From positions 437,922-500,453 of the forward strand of contig NZ_DS999576.1 in assembly GCF_000159035.1 (NCBI RefSeq): a stretch of 62,532 nucleotides of DNA, in the 5' to 3' direction. Positions 19,226-27,501 of the stretch are shown one piece after another; position 1 is the first letter of the stretch; each line of letters opens with the position of its first letter. The notes beneath the pieces were generated by a model, which had not been told where the DNA came from, made no database searches, and saw only the letters and a program-made list of their open reading frames with translations. This DNA is from Actinomyces urogenitalis DSM 15434 (GTDB lineage Bacteria > Actinomycetota > Actinomycetes > Actinomycetales > Actinomycetaceae). The translations under genes and the position numbers were made by a program.

Positions 19226-20061
19226 GTGACGCCATCCGCCCCCTGTCCCTGCCCGCCATTGGATTCGGAACCTACAACCTGCGTGGCCGCGCCGGGGCAC
19301 AGGCCGTGACCTCGGCCATCGAGGTCGGCTACCGTCTCATCGACTCAGCCTTCTCCTACGAGAACGAGGGCTGCGTGGCTGACGGCGTGGCTGGCGCCGT
19401 CGAGGCCGGCCTGGCCTGCCGCGAGGAGATCGTGGTGACCTCCAAGGTGCCCGGCCGGTACTACGGCTACGAGCAGGGCCTGGCGGCGGTGGAGGAGTCC
19501 GTCTCGCGGATGCGTCCGATCGGCGCCATCGACCTCTACCTCCTGCACTGGCCCAACCCCGCCCAGAACAAGTACGTGGAGACCTGGAGGGCGCTCATCG
19601 AGGCTCGCGAACGTGGTCTGGTGCGCCACATCGGTGTCTCGAACTTCCTGCCCGAGCACATTGAGGGCCTGGAGGGGGAGACCGGCGTGCTGCCTGAGGT
19701 CAACCAGATCGAGTCCCACCCGTTCTTCCCCAACACCGAGCAGATCGCCTACAACGCCTCCCGCGGTATCACGACGGAGGCGTGGAGCCCGCTCGGGCGC
19801 AAGTCGGACATCCTGAGCAACCCGGTGGTCGCCGAGGTCGCCGCCGCGCACTCGGCCAGCCCCGCCCAGGCGATCCTGGCCTGGCACGTGGCTCGCGGCG
19901 TGACCGCCATCCCAAAGTCCTCCACCCGGGCGCGCCAGGAGGAGAACCTCGCCTCCGCCTCGCTGCGCCTGACTCCTGAGGAGATCGGCCGGATCACGGC
20001 GCTGGGCGATGGTGGCCACCGCTTAGCCGGCCAGGATCCGGCCACCTACGAGGAGCTGTAG
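19222..20061 (+). CDS. aldo/keto reductase (2,5-diketo-gluconate reductase type)
   Basis: An NADPH-dependent carbonyl reductase of the AKR superfamily, 279 residues, one TIM barrel. Visible motifs are GFGTYNL at the N-terminus, the catalytic Asp-Tyr-Lys-His set (DSAFSYENE with Asp and Tyr, Lys in TSKVPGRYYG, His in LLHWPNP), VSNFLPEHIE, and IPKSSTRARQEEN for NADP binding. Translationally coupled to the DNA methylase by ATGA, an unrelated function, so the pairing may only reflect compact packing. The substrate is unknown. Confidence 0.9.
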   Translation: MSDAIRPLSLPAIGFGTYNLRGRAGAQAVTSAIEVGYRLIDSAFSYENEGCVADGVAGAVEAGLACREEIVVTSKVPGRYYGYEQGLAAVEESVSRMRPIGAIDLYLLHWPNPAQNKYVETWRALIEARERGLVRHIGVSNFLPEHIEGLEGETGVLPEVNQIESHPFFPNTEQIAYNASRGITTEAWSPLGRKSDILSNPVVAEVAAAHSASPAQAILAWHVARGVTAIPKSSTRARQEENLASASLRLTPEEIGRITALGDGGHRLAGQDPATYEEL

Positions 20062-20092
20062 CACCGGGCACCGGTGGCGTAGGGAGGCTGGC

Positions 20093-20108
20093 GGATCTGA
20101 GAAGATCC
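20093..20108 (+). promoter_or_regulatory. small hairpin directly before a HAD gene
   Basis: GGATCT (20093-20098) and AGATCC (20103-20108) flank the loop GAGA, 4 bases before the ATG. It could hide or shape the ribosome-binding region. Weak; may be chance. Confidence 0.25.
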
Positions 20109-20112
20109 CACC

Positions 20113-21003
20113 ATGCGCACTGCTGACGCCCCGACCCCTCGCTCCGTCATCACTCCCTTGCGTCCAGGCACGCCGGCCGCAGACGCCTCCCGCCTGCGCC
20201 TGGTAGTCACCGACATGGACGGCACGCTGCTCGACGGCGAGGGTCGGGTGCCATCGGGCCTGGCTGAGGTCGTGGCTCGTCTGCGCGAGCGCGGGATCGT
20301 CTTCTGCCCGGCCTCGGGGCGTCAGCTCGCCAACCTGCGCCACACGCTCGGCGAGCTCGTGGCGGACACCGCGATCATTGCCGAGAACGGCACGATCGTC
20401 GTCGACGGCGACCGCGAGCTTTTCCGCGATACGATCACGCGCCAGCAGGCCGTCACGGTCATCCAGACTGTCCGTCAGCTCGCGGGCCCTGGCCACGGGC
20501 TCGACGTCGGAGCAGTCGTGGCCACCCCGCAGGTCGCCTACGTCGAGCGCACCGATGAGAGCTTTCTGGCGGAGGTGGACACCTACTACGCCTCGCGCCA
20601 GGTGGTGGCGGACCTGACTGCGCTGAGCCTGGACGACGTCCTCAAGGTCGCGGTCCACGACTTTGTTGACGCCGAGCGCCTGTCCGCACCCCACCTGGCC
20701 GCTGCCGCCCCGCAGCTGCAGACGGTGGTCTCAGGGCTGCACTGGACCGACCTCATGTCGGCGAAGGCCTCTAAGGGGCGGGCCCTGGCCATCCTCCAGC
20801 AGCGTCTGGGCGTCACACCGGCACAGACGGCTGTCTTCGGGGACTACCTCAATGACGTCGAGCTCTTCGACGAGGCGGAGATGACCTTCGCTATGGCCAA
20901 CGCCCACTCGGACGTGCTGGCTGCCGCCCGGTTCCAGGCGCCGGCTAACACCGAGCAAGGAGTCCTGCGCGTCCTGGAGGAGCTGCTCAGGGCCGAGGCC
21001 TGA
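20113..21003 (+). CDS. Cof-type HAD-IIB family phosphatase
   Basis: A 296-residue haloacid-dehalogenase-type phosphatase with a C2B cap. Motif I VTDMDGTLLDGEG is at about residue 34, motif II is in CPASGRQ, motif III Lys in KGRALAIL, and motif IV FGDYLNDVELFD. Family members dephosphorylate sugar phosphates and other small phosphates; the substrate here is unknown. A 30-residue N-terminal extension precedes motif I. Its 3' end overlaps the opposite-strand hydrolase gene by 17 bases. Confidence 0.9.
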   Translation: MRTADAPTPRSVITPLRPGTPAADASRLRLVVTDMDGTLLDGEGRVPSGLAEVVARLRERGIVFCPASGRQLANLRHTLGELVADTAIIAENGTIVVDGDRELFRDTITRQQAVTVIQTVRQLAGPGHGLDVGAVVATPQVAYVERTDESFLAEVDTYYASRQVVADLTALSLDDVLKVAVHDFVDAERLSAPHLAAAAPQLQTVVSGLHWTDLMSAKASKGRALAILQQRLGVTPAQTAVFGDYLNDVELFDEAEMTFAMANAHSDVLAAARFQAPANTEQGVLRVLEELLRAEA

Positions 21004-22039
21004 ACGCCGATCCCAGCGCCTCCACGGCCTGGGTACGGAAGGCGCGCATCTGCGGCGACCAGGTGCAGAAGTCCGCACCGTGGTACATCCCGGGCTCCAC
21101 GTGGACGGTGACCGGCACGTCGCTTTGTTCCAGACGGCGGGCGTAATCCAGGTCCTCGTCAAGAAAGAGGTCGAGGTCTCCCACGCCGATCCAGGCCGCC
21201 GGCAGACCAGCAAGGTCCTGACAGCGGGCTGCCGCTGCCCAGGGCCGAGTCTCCTCCTCGCCCGCGGGGTGCCCCAGATAGGCCTGCCAGCCCTGCGCGT
21301 TGGAGCGAGCGGTCCACACAAACTCGCCGCGGCCAGGGACCTCCTGGCCTCCGGCACCGGTTCGGTCATCGAGCATGGGGTAGATGAGGAGCTGGAAGAC
21401 CAGCGGCACTCCCGCGTCCCTGGCACGCTGGGCCACGCAGGCGGCCAGGCCGCCCCCGGCGCTGGCACCACCCACGGCAAGACGCTCAGGATCAACGCCA
21501 AGGTCTGAGGCGTTCTCATGCAGCCAGGCCAGGGCGCCGAAGCAGTCGTCGATGGCCGCGGGGTAGGGGTGCTGAGGCGCCAGGCGGTAGTCGACGCAGA
21601 CCACGAGGCATCCCAGGTCAGTAGCCAAACGAGAGCACAGGGCGTGGTCCTGGGCGGGGGACCCACCCACGAGCCCTCCGCCGTGGATCCACACAAGCGC
21701 ACCGCTACCAGCCTGCTCCGCCCGGTGCGCAGTCTCATAGAGCCATGCGCTGACGGGACCCTGCGGTGTGCTCAGCATGCGGCGGGTGCCGAGCCCGGCA
21801 GGGGTGAACAGCTCCTGCGCCTTGCTGGCCCGCTGAAAGAGGTTGCCGGGACGCACCGTGCCCGGCTCACCGTCCTGACCCCGGCCCAGAACCAGCAGCG
21901 GCGCACGCAAGCCTGGCTGGACACGAGCCAGGTCCCCGGCCAGGGACCGTTGCCTGGCCACCACGCCGACGGCGCCGAGTCCGGCCAGCCCCGAGAGTAC
22001 CAATGCGGAGACGGCTGCGGCCCGAGTGCGCTTGGACAT
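20987..22039 (-). CDS. alpha/beta hydrolase, HSL-type esterase
   Basis: A 350-residue protein with an N-terminal hydrophobic segment (about 8-28), so probably membrane-anchored or exported. The hormone-sensitive-lipase motifs are complete: oxyanion HGGG in WIHGGGLVGG, nucleophile Ser in GGASAGG, Asp in GDLDLFLDED and His in YHGADF. It should hydrolyse short acyl esters; the substrate is unknown. It follows the S4 protein gene by 21 bases on the same strand. Confidence 0.87.
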   Translation of the reverse strand: MSKRTRAAAVSALVLSGLAGLGAVGVVARQRSLAGDLARVQPGLRAPLLVLGRGQDGEPGTVRPGNLFQRASKAQELFTPAGLGTRRMLSTPQGPVSAWLYETAHRAEQAGSGALVWIHGGGLVGGSPAQDHALCSRLATDLGCLVVCVDYRLAPQHPYPAAIDDCFGALAWLHENASDLGVDPERLAVGGASAGGGLAACVAQRARDAGVPLVFQLLIYPMLDDRTGAGGQEVPGRGEFVWTARSNAQGWQAYLGHPAGEEETRPWAAAARCQDLAGLPAAWIGVGDLDLFLDEDLDYARRLEQSDVPVTVHVEPGMYHGADFCTWSPQMRAFRTQAVEALGSAFRPRP

Positions 22040-22060
22040 GGTGATCCTTCCTGGGGTGTC

Positions 22061-22522
22061 TTAGTCGACGTCGAGGATGTGCTCGATGTCCACGTCAGGC
22101 ACGCCCGCGCGCAGCGCATCCAGGGCGCGCCGTTCCTTCTTCGTGGGCCGGCCGGCACCCCGGTCGCGGATGATCGCGGCCGGTGCGTCCAGGGGAGAGG
22201 GACGTGGCGCGGAGAAGTCGGCGTAGGCACGCCGTGCTACGGGAGCACCGACCCTCTTGAGAAGAATCTGAGTGACCAGGAGGATTCGGTCAAAGCCGTC
22301 CACCCGGTAGCGCACCTCGTCCCCGACGACGACGTGCTGGGCAGGCTTGACAGGCTCCCCGTTGACCCGTACGTGCCCGGCCTTGCAGGCTGCCGTCGCA
22401 GCTGAACGGGTCTTGCACTGGCGCACCGCCCACAGCCACACATCCACCCTGGCCGAGGCGGGTCCGCCGGACTCGGCCGCCGCAGCCAGTGCCTGTGCCC
22501 GGACGGTCTCCTTGCTCACCAT
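22061..22522 (-). CDS. Hsp15-like S4 RNA-binding protein
   Basis: A 153-residue protein with an S4 domain at about 22-85 (RVDVWLWAVRQCKTRSAATAACKAGHVRVNG) and a basic C-terminal tail with RDRGAGRPTKKERR. This layout matches the Hsp15 (HslR) family, which binds stalled 50S subunits carrying nascent chains. It is followed by the esterase gene and preceded by the exported nuclease gene at 9 bases, so the three may share a transcript. Confidence 0.85.
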   Translation of the reverse strand: MVSKETVRAQALAAAAESGGPASARVDVWLWAVRQCKTRSAATAACKAGHVRVNGEPVKPAQHVVVGDEVRYRVDGFDRILLVTQILLKRVGAPVARRAYADFSAPRPSPLDAPAAIIRDRGAGRPTKKERRALDALRAGVPDVDIEHILDVD

Positions 22523-22531
22523 GGCGGCATC

Positions 22532-23578
22532 CTAACGACGGCGCCGGTGCCACAGCAGGAGCGCTCCACCTGTCAGGGCCAGTCCCAGTCCCAGTGGCAG
22601 GGCGACGGGAGGACGGGCAGTGGCCCTCGCCAGCACCCCAGGACGTAGTCCTGACAGCTGCTTGAGCCATGAGACCTGTCCATCGCCTGCCTGCGTGCAG
22701 CTGCCCAGCACCTCGGCCAGCGCCTGGCGGTCGGCGTCAGGCACACCAAGGCGGTAGGCCGCCAGGACGGAGACGAAACGCTGGGCGTACTCGCAGCGGA
22801 ACCCGGGATCCGGCGGCCACCAGCCCGAGCCGCTCGCCGTCGTCCAGGTACCAGTCTCACTCGTACCCACGGGGCAGGTGGCGGGGCCGCACGCACCCTT
22901 GGCGCTGTTGGCCTCGCCGTCGACCGCCAGGAGGTTGAGGGGGTCATTGGCTACCAGGAGCCTGGTGCGCTGGTCCCAGGCCCAGGCGCCGTGGGCGTAG
23001 AGGTAGTTGAGAGGGACCACGTGGTCGATCTGGACCGCGGCGGAGGTGTTCTGTCCACGCTGGAAGGTAATCTCCTTGCCGGTATAGGGATCGTGCAGCA
23101 CTCCGGTCCACACCGTCGCGTCAGGACAGACGCTCGCCCCCTCGCCCCGCCCCTGGTCAGCCGTCTGCAGCCCCGAGGCACGCGAGAAGTCGGCATCGCT
23201 CAGGTCACGGGCCAAGACCTCGTTACGAGTGTCGCACCCATCCCCGTCCACGTCCTGCCAGGCCTCGCCGAACCATCCGGTGCGCGATCCTCCCTGCGCC
23301 CAGGAGACGGCGGCCGGTGAGTCCGCCGGCAGCCGGTCCAGGGCAGCCAGAGCCTGGTCTGGTGGCAGCACGAGGGAACCCCGTTCATCCCAGGCCGTGG
23401 GCGTACCTGCCTTGCTCTGCGTGGCGGTGGACCCGGCGTAGGCCGGGCCGAGCGGCGCCACAGGCGCCAGGCCGCAAGCGAGCATGACAAGGACGGCGAG
23501 CGTGGCCGCCGTCATGACGGCCTGCCACCCATGTCGCGGCGCTGAGCGCCGCGCCGCGCCGTGGTGAGATCGGTTCAT
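22532..23578 (-). CDS. exported HNH/DUF1524-type nuclease with C-terminal anchor
   Basis: A 348-residue predicted surface protein. It has an N-terminal signal (positive lead, hydrophobic core about 18-38, cleavage likely after AYA), then a DUF1524/HNH domain with IDHVVPLNYLY and NDPLNLLAVDG (the His-Asn metal-binding core), Cys pairs near CGPATC, and a C-terminal hydrophobic stretch followed by HRRRR. There is no LPxTG motif before this tail, so it is a membrane anchor rather than a clear sortase substrate. It probably degrades extracellular DNA outside the cell. The nuclease fold is well supported; the role is inferred. Confidence 0.83.
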   Translation of the reverse strand: MNRSHHGAARRSAPRHGWQAVMTAATLAVLVMLACGLAPVAPLGPAYAGSTATQSKAGTPTAWDERGSLVLPPDQALAALDRLPADSPAAVSWAQGGSRTGWFGEAWQDVDGDGCDTRNEVLARDLSDADFSRASGLQTADQGRGEGASVCPDATVWTGVLHDPYTGKEITFQRGQNTSAAVQIDHVVPLNYLYAHGAWAWDQRTRLLVANDPLNLLAVDGEANSAKGACGPATCPVGTSETGTWTTASGSGWWPPDPGFRCEYAQRFVSVLAAYRLGVPDADRQALAEVLGSCTQAGDGQVSWLKQLSGLRPGVLARATARPPVALPLGLGLALTGGALLLWHRRRR

Positions 23579-23669
23579 GCGGCCAGGCTAGGCCGGGGCA
23601 CCGACACTCATCCCCAGCCATAGCCAGGCAGGCGACCCACCGGCCCGCCTGGGGCAGAGCCGGGTGAGA

Positions 23670-24593
23670 TCAGGGAACGACGTACCCGGCCGCGCGGAAG
23701 ACCTCGTACCACTGCTCGCGGGTGAGAGGCAGCTCGCTGCCTGCCACGGCGTCGCGCACGCGCTGCGGACTCGTGGTACCCACGACCACCTGCATCGCAG
23801 CCGGGTGACGCGTGATCCACGCCGTCGCGATCGTGTCCGGTGAGACGCCGTACTCGGCCGCCAGGCGGTTGAGCGTCTCGTTCAGCGGCAGGTAGTAGCT
23901 AGAGTTGCCCACGAACGGGCCGGTGCCGTCGCCGGACTGGAAGGGGGACCAGGCCTGGATCGTCGTGCTCGTCAGGCGGCAGTAGTCCAGGATCCCGTCC
24001 GTGCGGGACAGGGCCTGGTCGTGCTGCATGTTGAGGGCCACGCCCTCAGCGATCATCGGAGCGTGGGTGAGGGAGAGCTGCAGCTGGTTGACCAGAAGTG
24101 GTTGACGGACCGTGGCGCGCAGCAGCTCCAGCTGACCGCGAGTGTGGTTGGAGACGCCGAAGTGACGCACCTTGCCGGCGGCGTGGAGCTCGTCAAAGGC
24201 CTGGGCGACCTCCTCGGGCTCAACGAGGGCGTCCGGCCGGTGCAGGAGAAGGACATCGAGATAGTCAGTTCCCAGCGCAGTAAGCGAACGCTCGACGCTG
24301 GTGATGATGTGCTCGGCAGAGAAGTCGAACCAGCCTCCGCGGATACCGCACTTGGTCTGCAGGACCACCTGCTCGCGCTCGGAGCGGCTCCATCCCAGCG
24401 CCTGGGAGAACCTCTTCTCGCAAGCGTGGTCACCACCGTAGATGTCGGCGTGGTCGAACATGGTGATGCCGGCCTCCAGGGCCGTGGAGACGAGCTGGCG
24501 GATCTCGGCGTCAGACTTGTCCCTGATGCGCATGCAGCCCAGGACGATGTTGGAGGCGGTCAGGTCAGAGGTACCCAGTGGCAACGTCTTCAT
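23670..24593 (-). CDS. aldo/keto reductase, YdhF type
   Basis: A 307-residue AKR family oxidoreductase. The N-terminal MKTLPLGTSDLTASNIVLGCM and the catalytic Asp/Tyr in FDHADIYGG, Lys in LQTKCGIR, and His in LLHRPD are present, as is the late VVGTTSPQRVRDA cofactor region. The ATG at 24593 is chosen after GGAG; the longer upstream reading is not family-like. The substrate is unknown; the YdhF group is NADPH dependent. Confidence 0.87.
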   Translation of the reverse strand: MKTLPLGTSDLTASNIVLGCMRIRDKSDAEIRQLVSTALEAGITMFDHADIYGGDHACEKRFSQALGWSRSEREQVVLQTKCGIRGGWFDFSAEHIITSVERSLTALGTDYLDVLLLHRPDALVEPEEVAQAFDELHAAGKVRHFGVSNHTRGQLELLRATVRQPLLVNQLQLSLTHAPMIAEGVALNMQHDQALSRTDGILDYCRLTSTTIQAWSPFQSGDGTGPFVGNSSYYLPLNETLNRLAAEYGVSPDTIATAWITRHPAAMQVVVGTTSPQRVRDAVAGSELPLTREQWYEVFRAAGYVVP

Positions 24594-24681
24594 ATCTCCA
24601 CGATAACGACGCCGCGGTGGCCCGCACAGGCTTTTGAGCGTGTACGAGCCACCGCGCGGTGACCGGGGGAGGGACCGTGCC

Positions 24682-25680
24682 CTACTGCGAGGCCTGCGCC
24701 GTCTCCTGGCCCAGGCAGTGGCAGCCGTGATCAGCAGCGAAAGCCACGAGCACCTCTTCAAAGACGAGATCCGGGGTCAGCCGGCGCAGCTCCTCGTTCA
24801 TGGTGGTCACAGGCTCACGCCTGGGCATGGTGACGATCTGCGGCGCGGAGCCGTCGGGTCGGGTGATCCGGACCCGCTCCTGGTCCGCGCGCTCGATGAG
24901 GTAGGTCCCGGCCTCCGTGTGGGCGGCAACCTGGGAGATCCCAGAGAAGCCAGGCACGTCCACCCGATCGACCTCGACACTGGCCTGCAGGCGCAGCCAC
25001 CGGATCATCAGTGCCATGGAGGCGTTGGAGGGCTCTCCCGCCACCGCGACGCGACTGACCTGGTGATCGCGCAGCACCGGGCCGAGCGTGGCGGCCACGA
25101 TGGCCCGCCACAGCGTCATCCGCGTCCACGCCAGGTCGATGTCTCCGCGGGTGTATCCGGGTGCCAGAGCTGCCAGAGCGGCCACAGGATCAGGTTGGGC
25201 CGGGGTATTGGTGATCCGCGTGCCGGCGAGCTGGCCCAGAGGGTCTTGCGCCGGGCAGCTCGGCATCGTCGTCGGCCACCAGGTGACCACAGGGACGTCG
25301 GGCAGCAGGAAGGGGACCACCAGGGTGTCGGTGTGCTCGGCGGCCTCTCCCCACGGACGCAGGACCAGCGTCTCGCCCGCCCCGGCGTCGTGGCCGACCC
25401 GGATCTCGGCATCCAGGTGGCCGGGCAGCTCGGCAGAGACGTGACCGTCTCGTGAGCGCGGCCCAGAGGCGTCCTCGCGCCCGGGCGGGGCGACGACGGC
25501 GATGACGCGGCAGGGATGGTCACGTGAGGCCCCGTGCGCGGCCTCCAGGGCCTCCTCCAGGCCGACGGCGTCAGTGGAGATGACCAGGGTGAGCACACGC
25601 GAGCTACCGGAGCCGCCCTCGACGGCAAGCAGCTCGGAGACGATGCGGTCGGTCGTCGTCGCGGTCAGGGTGGTGATCAT
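24682..25680 (-). CDS. opcA: glucose-6-phosphate dehydrogenase assembly protein OpcA
   Basis: An activator of glucose-6-phosphate dehydrogenase in cyanobacteria and actinobacteria. The product is 332 residues. Typical features are the central PVVTWWPTTMP, the TRITNT segment, and the TRGDIDLAWTRMTLWRAIVAATL helix, which is the OpcA hallmark. It overlaps zwf by 4 bases, the standard actinobacterial arrangement. Confidence 0.94.
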   Translation of the reverse strand: MITTLTATTTDRIVSELLAVEGGSGSSRVLTLVISTDAVGLEEALEAAHGASRDHPCRVIAVVAPPGREDASGPRSRDGHVSAELPGHLDAEIRVGHDAGAGETLVLRPWGEAAEHTDTLVVPFLLPDVPVVTWWPTTMPSCPAQDPLGQLAGTRITNTPAQPDPVAALAALAPGYTRGDIDLAWTRMTLWRAIVAATLGPVLRDHQVSRVAVAGEPSNASMALMIRWLRLQASVEVDRVDVPGFSGISQVAAHTEAGTYLIERADQERVRITRPDGSAPQIVTMPRREPVTTMNEELRRLTPDLVFEEVLVAFAADHGCHCLGQETAQASQ

Positions 25681-27260
25681 GAACGCCTCCAGGTACGGCC
25701 GTCACGGGTGAGCAGGTCATGGGCGCTGTCCGGGCCCCAGGAGCCCGGACGGTAGGAGTCAGGCACCCCTGCCGCGGCCCAGTGCTCGATCACCGGGTCC
25801 AGGATGCGCCAGGACAGGTCCACCTCCCGCTGGTGGGGGAAGAGCGGGGCGTCGCCCAGCAGCGCGTCCAGGATGAGACGCTCGTAGGCCTCCGGCGACT
25901 CCTCGTTGAAAGAGGCTCCGTAACCAAAGTCCATCAGGACGTCGCGCAGCTCCATGTGGGTGCCCGGCACCTTGGAGGCCAGGCGCATGGTGATGCCCTC
26001 GTCCGGTTGGATCCTCAGCACGATCGTGTTCGCCCCCACCCCTGCCGTGGCAGAGGGGTCGAAGGGCAGGAAGGGTGGCTGCTTGAAGACGACGGCGACC
26101 TCCGTGACCCGCCGCGCTAGGCGCTTGCCCGCCCGGAGGTAGAAGGGCACACCGGCCCAGCGCCTGTTGGCGATCTCCAGGCGGATGGCGGCGAAGGTTT
26201 CCGTGGTCGAGTCCTGCGGCACGCCCTGCTCCTCGGTGTAACCAGGCACGGCCACACCGCCCTGGAAACCGCCGACATAGCGGCCACGGGCCGTGGTGGC
26301 GTCCAGGTCGAGCACGCCGTGGCGCGTCAGGCGCACGCAGTCGAGCACCTTCTCCTTCTCCGCCCGGACGGCCGCGGCGTCCATGGAGCTCGGCTCCTCC
26401 ATCGCGGTCAGGGCCAGCAGCTGGAGCAGGTGGTTCTGGATAACGTCGCGTGCCGCGCCGATAGTGTCGTAGTAGCCGGCACGCGAGCCGATGCCAATGT
26501 CCTCGGCCATGGTGATCTGGACGTGGTCGACGTAGCCCTGGTTCCACAGCGGCTCGAACATCGTGTTGGCGAAGCGCAGCGCCAGGATGTTCTGCACCGT
26601 CTCTTTGCCCAGGTAGTGGTCGACCCGGAAGACGTCATCCGGACGCACGATCCGCCCCACCAGGGAGTCGAGCTCACGCGCGGAGTCCCGATCATGGCCG
26701 AAGGGCTTCTCGATCACCACACGGCGCCAGCTGCCAGGGGCGTCGTCGACCAGTCCCGAGGCGGCCACGCGCTGGGTGACGGCGGGGAACCAGCCGGGCG
26801 GGATGGACAGGTAGAAGGCGCGGTTGCCGCTGGTGCCCCTGCTGGCGTCCAGCTCGGCGACCACGCCGGTCAGGCGCTCATAGGCCTCGTCGTCCTCGAA
26901 GGAGGAGAAGGTCACGAATCGCATCCCCTCGGCCAGCTGCTCCCAGATGCTCTCGTGCCAGGGGGTACGGGCGTGGGCCCCGACGCTGCCACGCACGTAG
27001 GCGCGCATGTCCTCGTCGCTCCAGTCGCGCCGTCCGACTCCCACCAGTGAGAAGGAGGGAGAGAGCAGGCCACGGTTGGCCAGGTCGTAGATCGCCGGCA
27101 GCAGCTTGTGGCGGGCCAGGTCGCCGGTGATGCCGAACATCACCATGACGCAAGGATCCGCGATCCTGGGCAGGCGGAGGTCGCGGGGGTCCAGCAGCGG
27201 GTTGCTGCCAGCAGCCGCCTGCGAGGACGAGGTAGCGTGAGCGGAATCTGCAGTATCCAC
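25677..27260 (-). CDS. zwf: glucose-6-phosphate dehydrogenase
   Basis: It oxidises glucose-6-phosphate to 6-phosphogluconolactone with NADP, entering the pentose phosphate pathway. The product is about 527 residues. The N-terminal FGITGDLARHKLLPA binds the cofactor, EKPFGHD is conserved, and the active-site signature RVDHYLGKETVQN is complete. The GTG at 27260 is preferred over GTG 27266 because AGGAAG then has 6-base spacing. The stop overlaps opcA. A TAnnnT element (minus-strand TACACT, 27311-27316) may be its -10, divergent from gnd. Confidence 0.96.
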   Translation of the reverse strand: MDTADSAHATSSSQAAAGSNPLLDPRDLRLPRIADPCVMVMFGITGDLARHKLLPAIYDLANRGLLSPSFSLVGVGRRDWSDEDMRAYVRGSVGAHARTPWHESIWEQLAEGMRFVTFSSFEDDEAYERLTGVVAELDASRGTSGNRAFYLSIPPGWFPAVTQRVAASGLVDDAPGSWRRVVIEKPFGHDRDSARELDSLVGRIVRPDDVFRVDHYLGKETVQNILALRFANTMFEPLWNQGYVDHVQITMAEDIGIGSRAGYYDTIGAARDVIQNHLLQLLALTAMEEPSSMDAAAVRAEKEKVLDCVRLTRHGVLDLDATTARGRYVGGFQGGVAVPGYTEEQGVPQDSTTETFAAIRLEIANRRWAGVPFYLRAGKRLARRVTEVAVVFKQPPFLPFDPSATAGVGANTIVLRIQPDEGITMRLASKVPGTHMELRDVLMDFGYGASFNEESPEAYERLILDALLGDAPLFPHQREVDLSWRILDPVIEHWAAAGVPDSYRPGSWGPDSAHDLLTRDGRTWRRS

Positions 27261-27436
27261 GTGCACCTTCCTGACGTCGTGACGACGCCCAGACCTGGGC
27301 GCCGTCGTTCAGTGTAGGCACGAGCGCTGGCCTGGTAGCGCTCCGGCGCCGGGCCCAGACAGGCGCTGTCAGTCCCTCTTCCAGCGCTACGCCTGTGGCA
27401 GACCGGGCTGACAGGGTTGGTGTCGCCTACCAGCGA

Positions 27437-27442
27437 TAGGCT
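27437..27442 (+). promoter_or_regulatory. candidate -10 element for gnd
   Basis: TAGGCT fits TAnnnT and is 60 bases before the gnd start in the 241-base zwf/gnd divergent region. The -35 is not clear. Confidence 0.35.
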
Positions 27443-27501
27443 CCCACCAGAGTCGGCACCACGCCGACGGCCCGACCGACCAGCCCGTGGAAAGGCAGAC
27501 C

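Noticed and set aside
17972-19300. Upstream extension of the MFS reading frame to 900 residues
   Set aside because: The extension runs antisense through the methylase gene and has no membrane or family features; the transporter begins at 17971.
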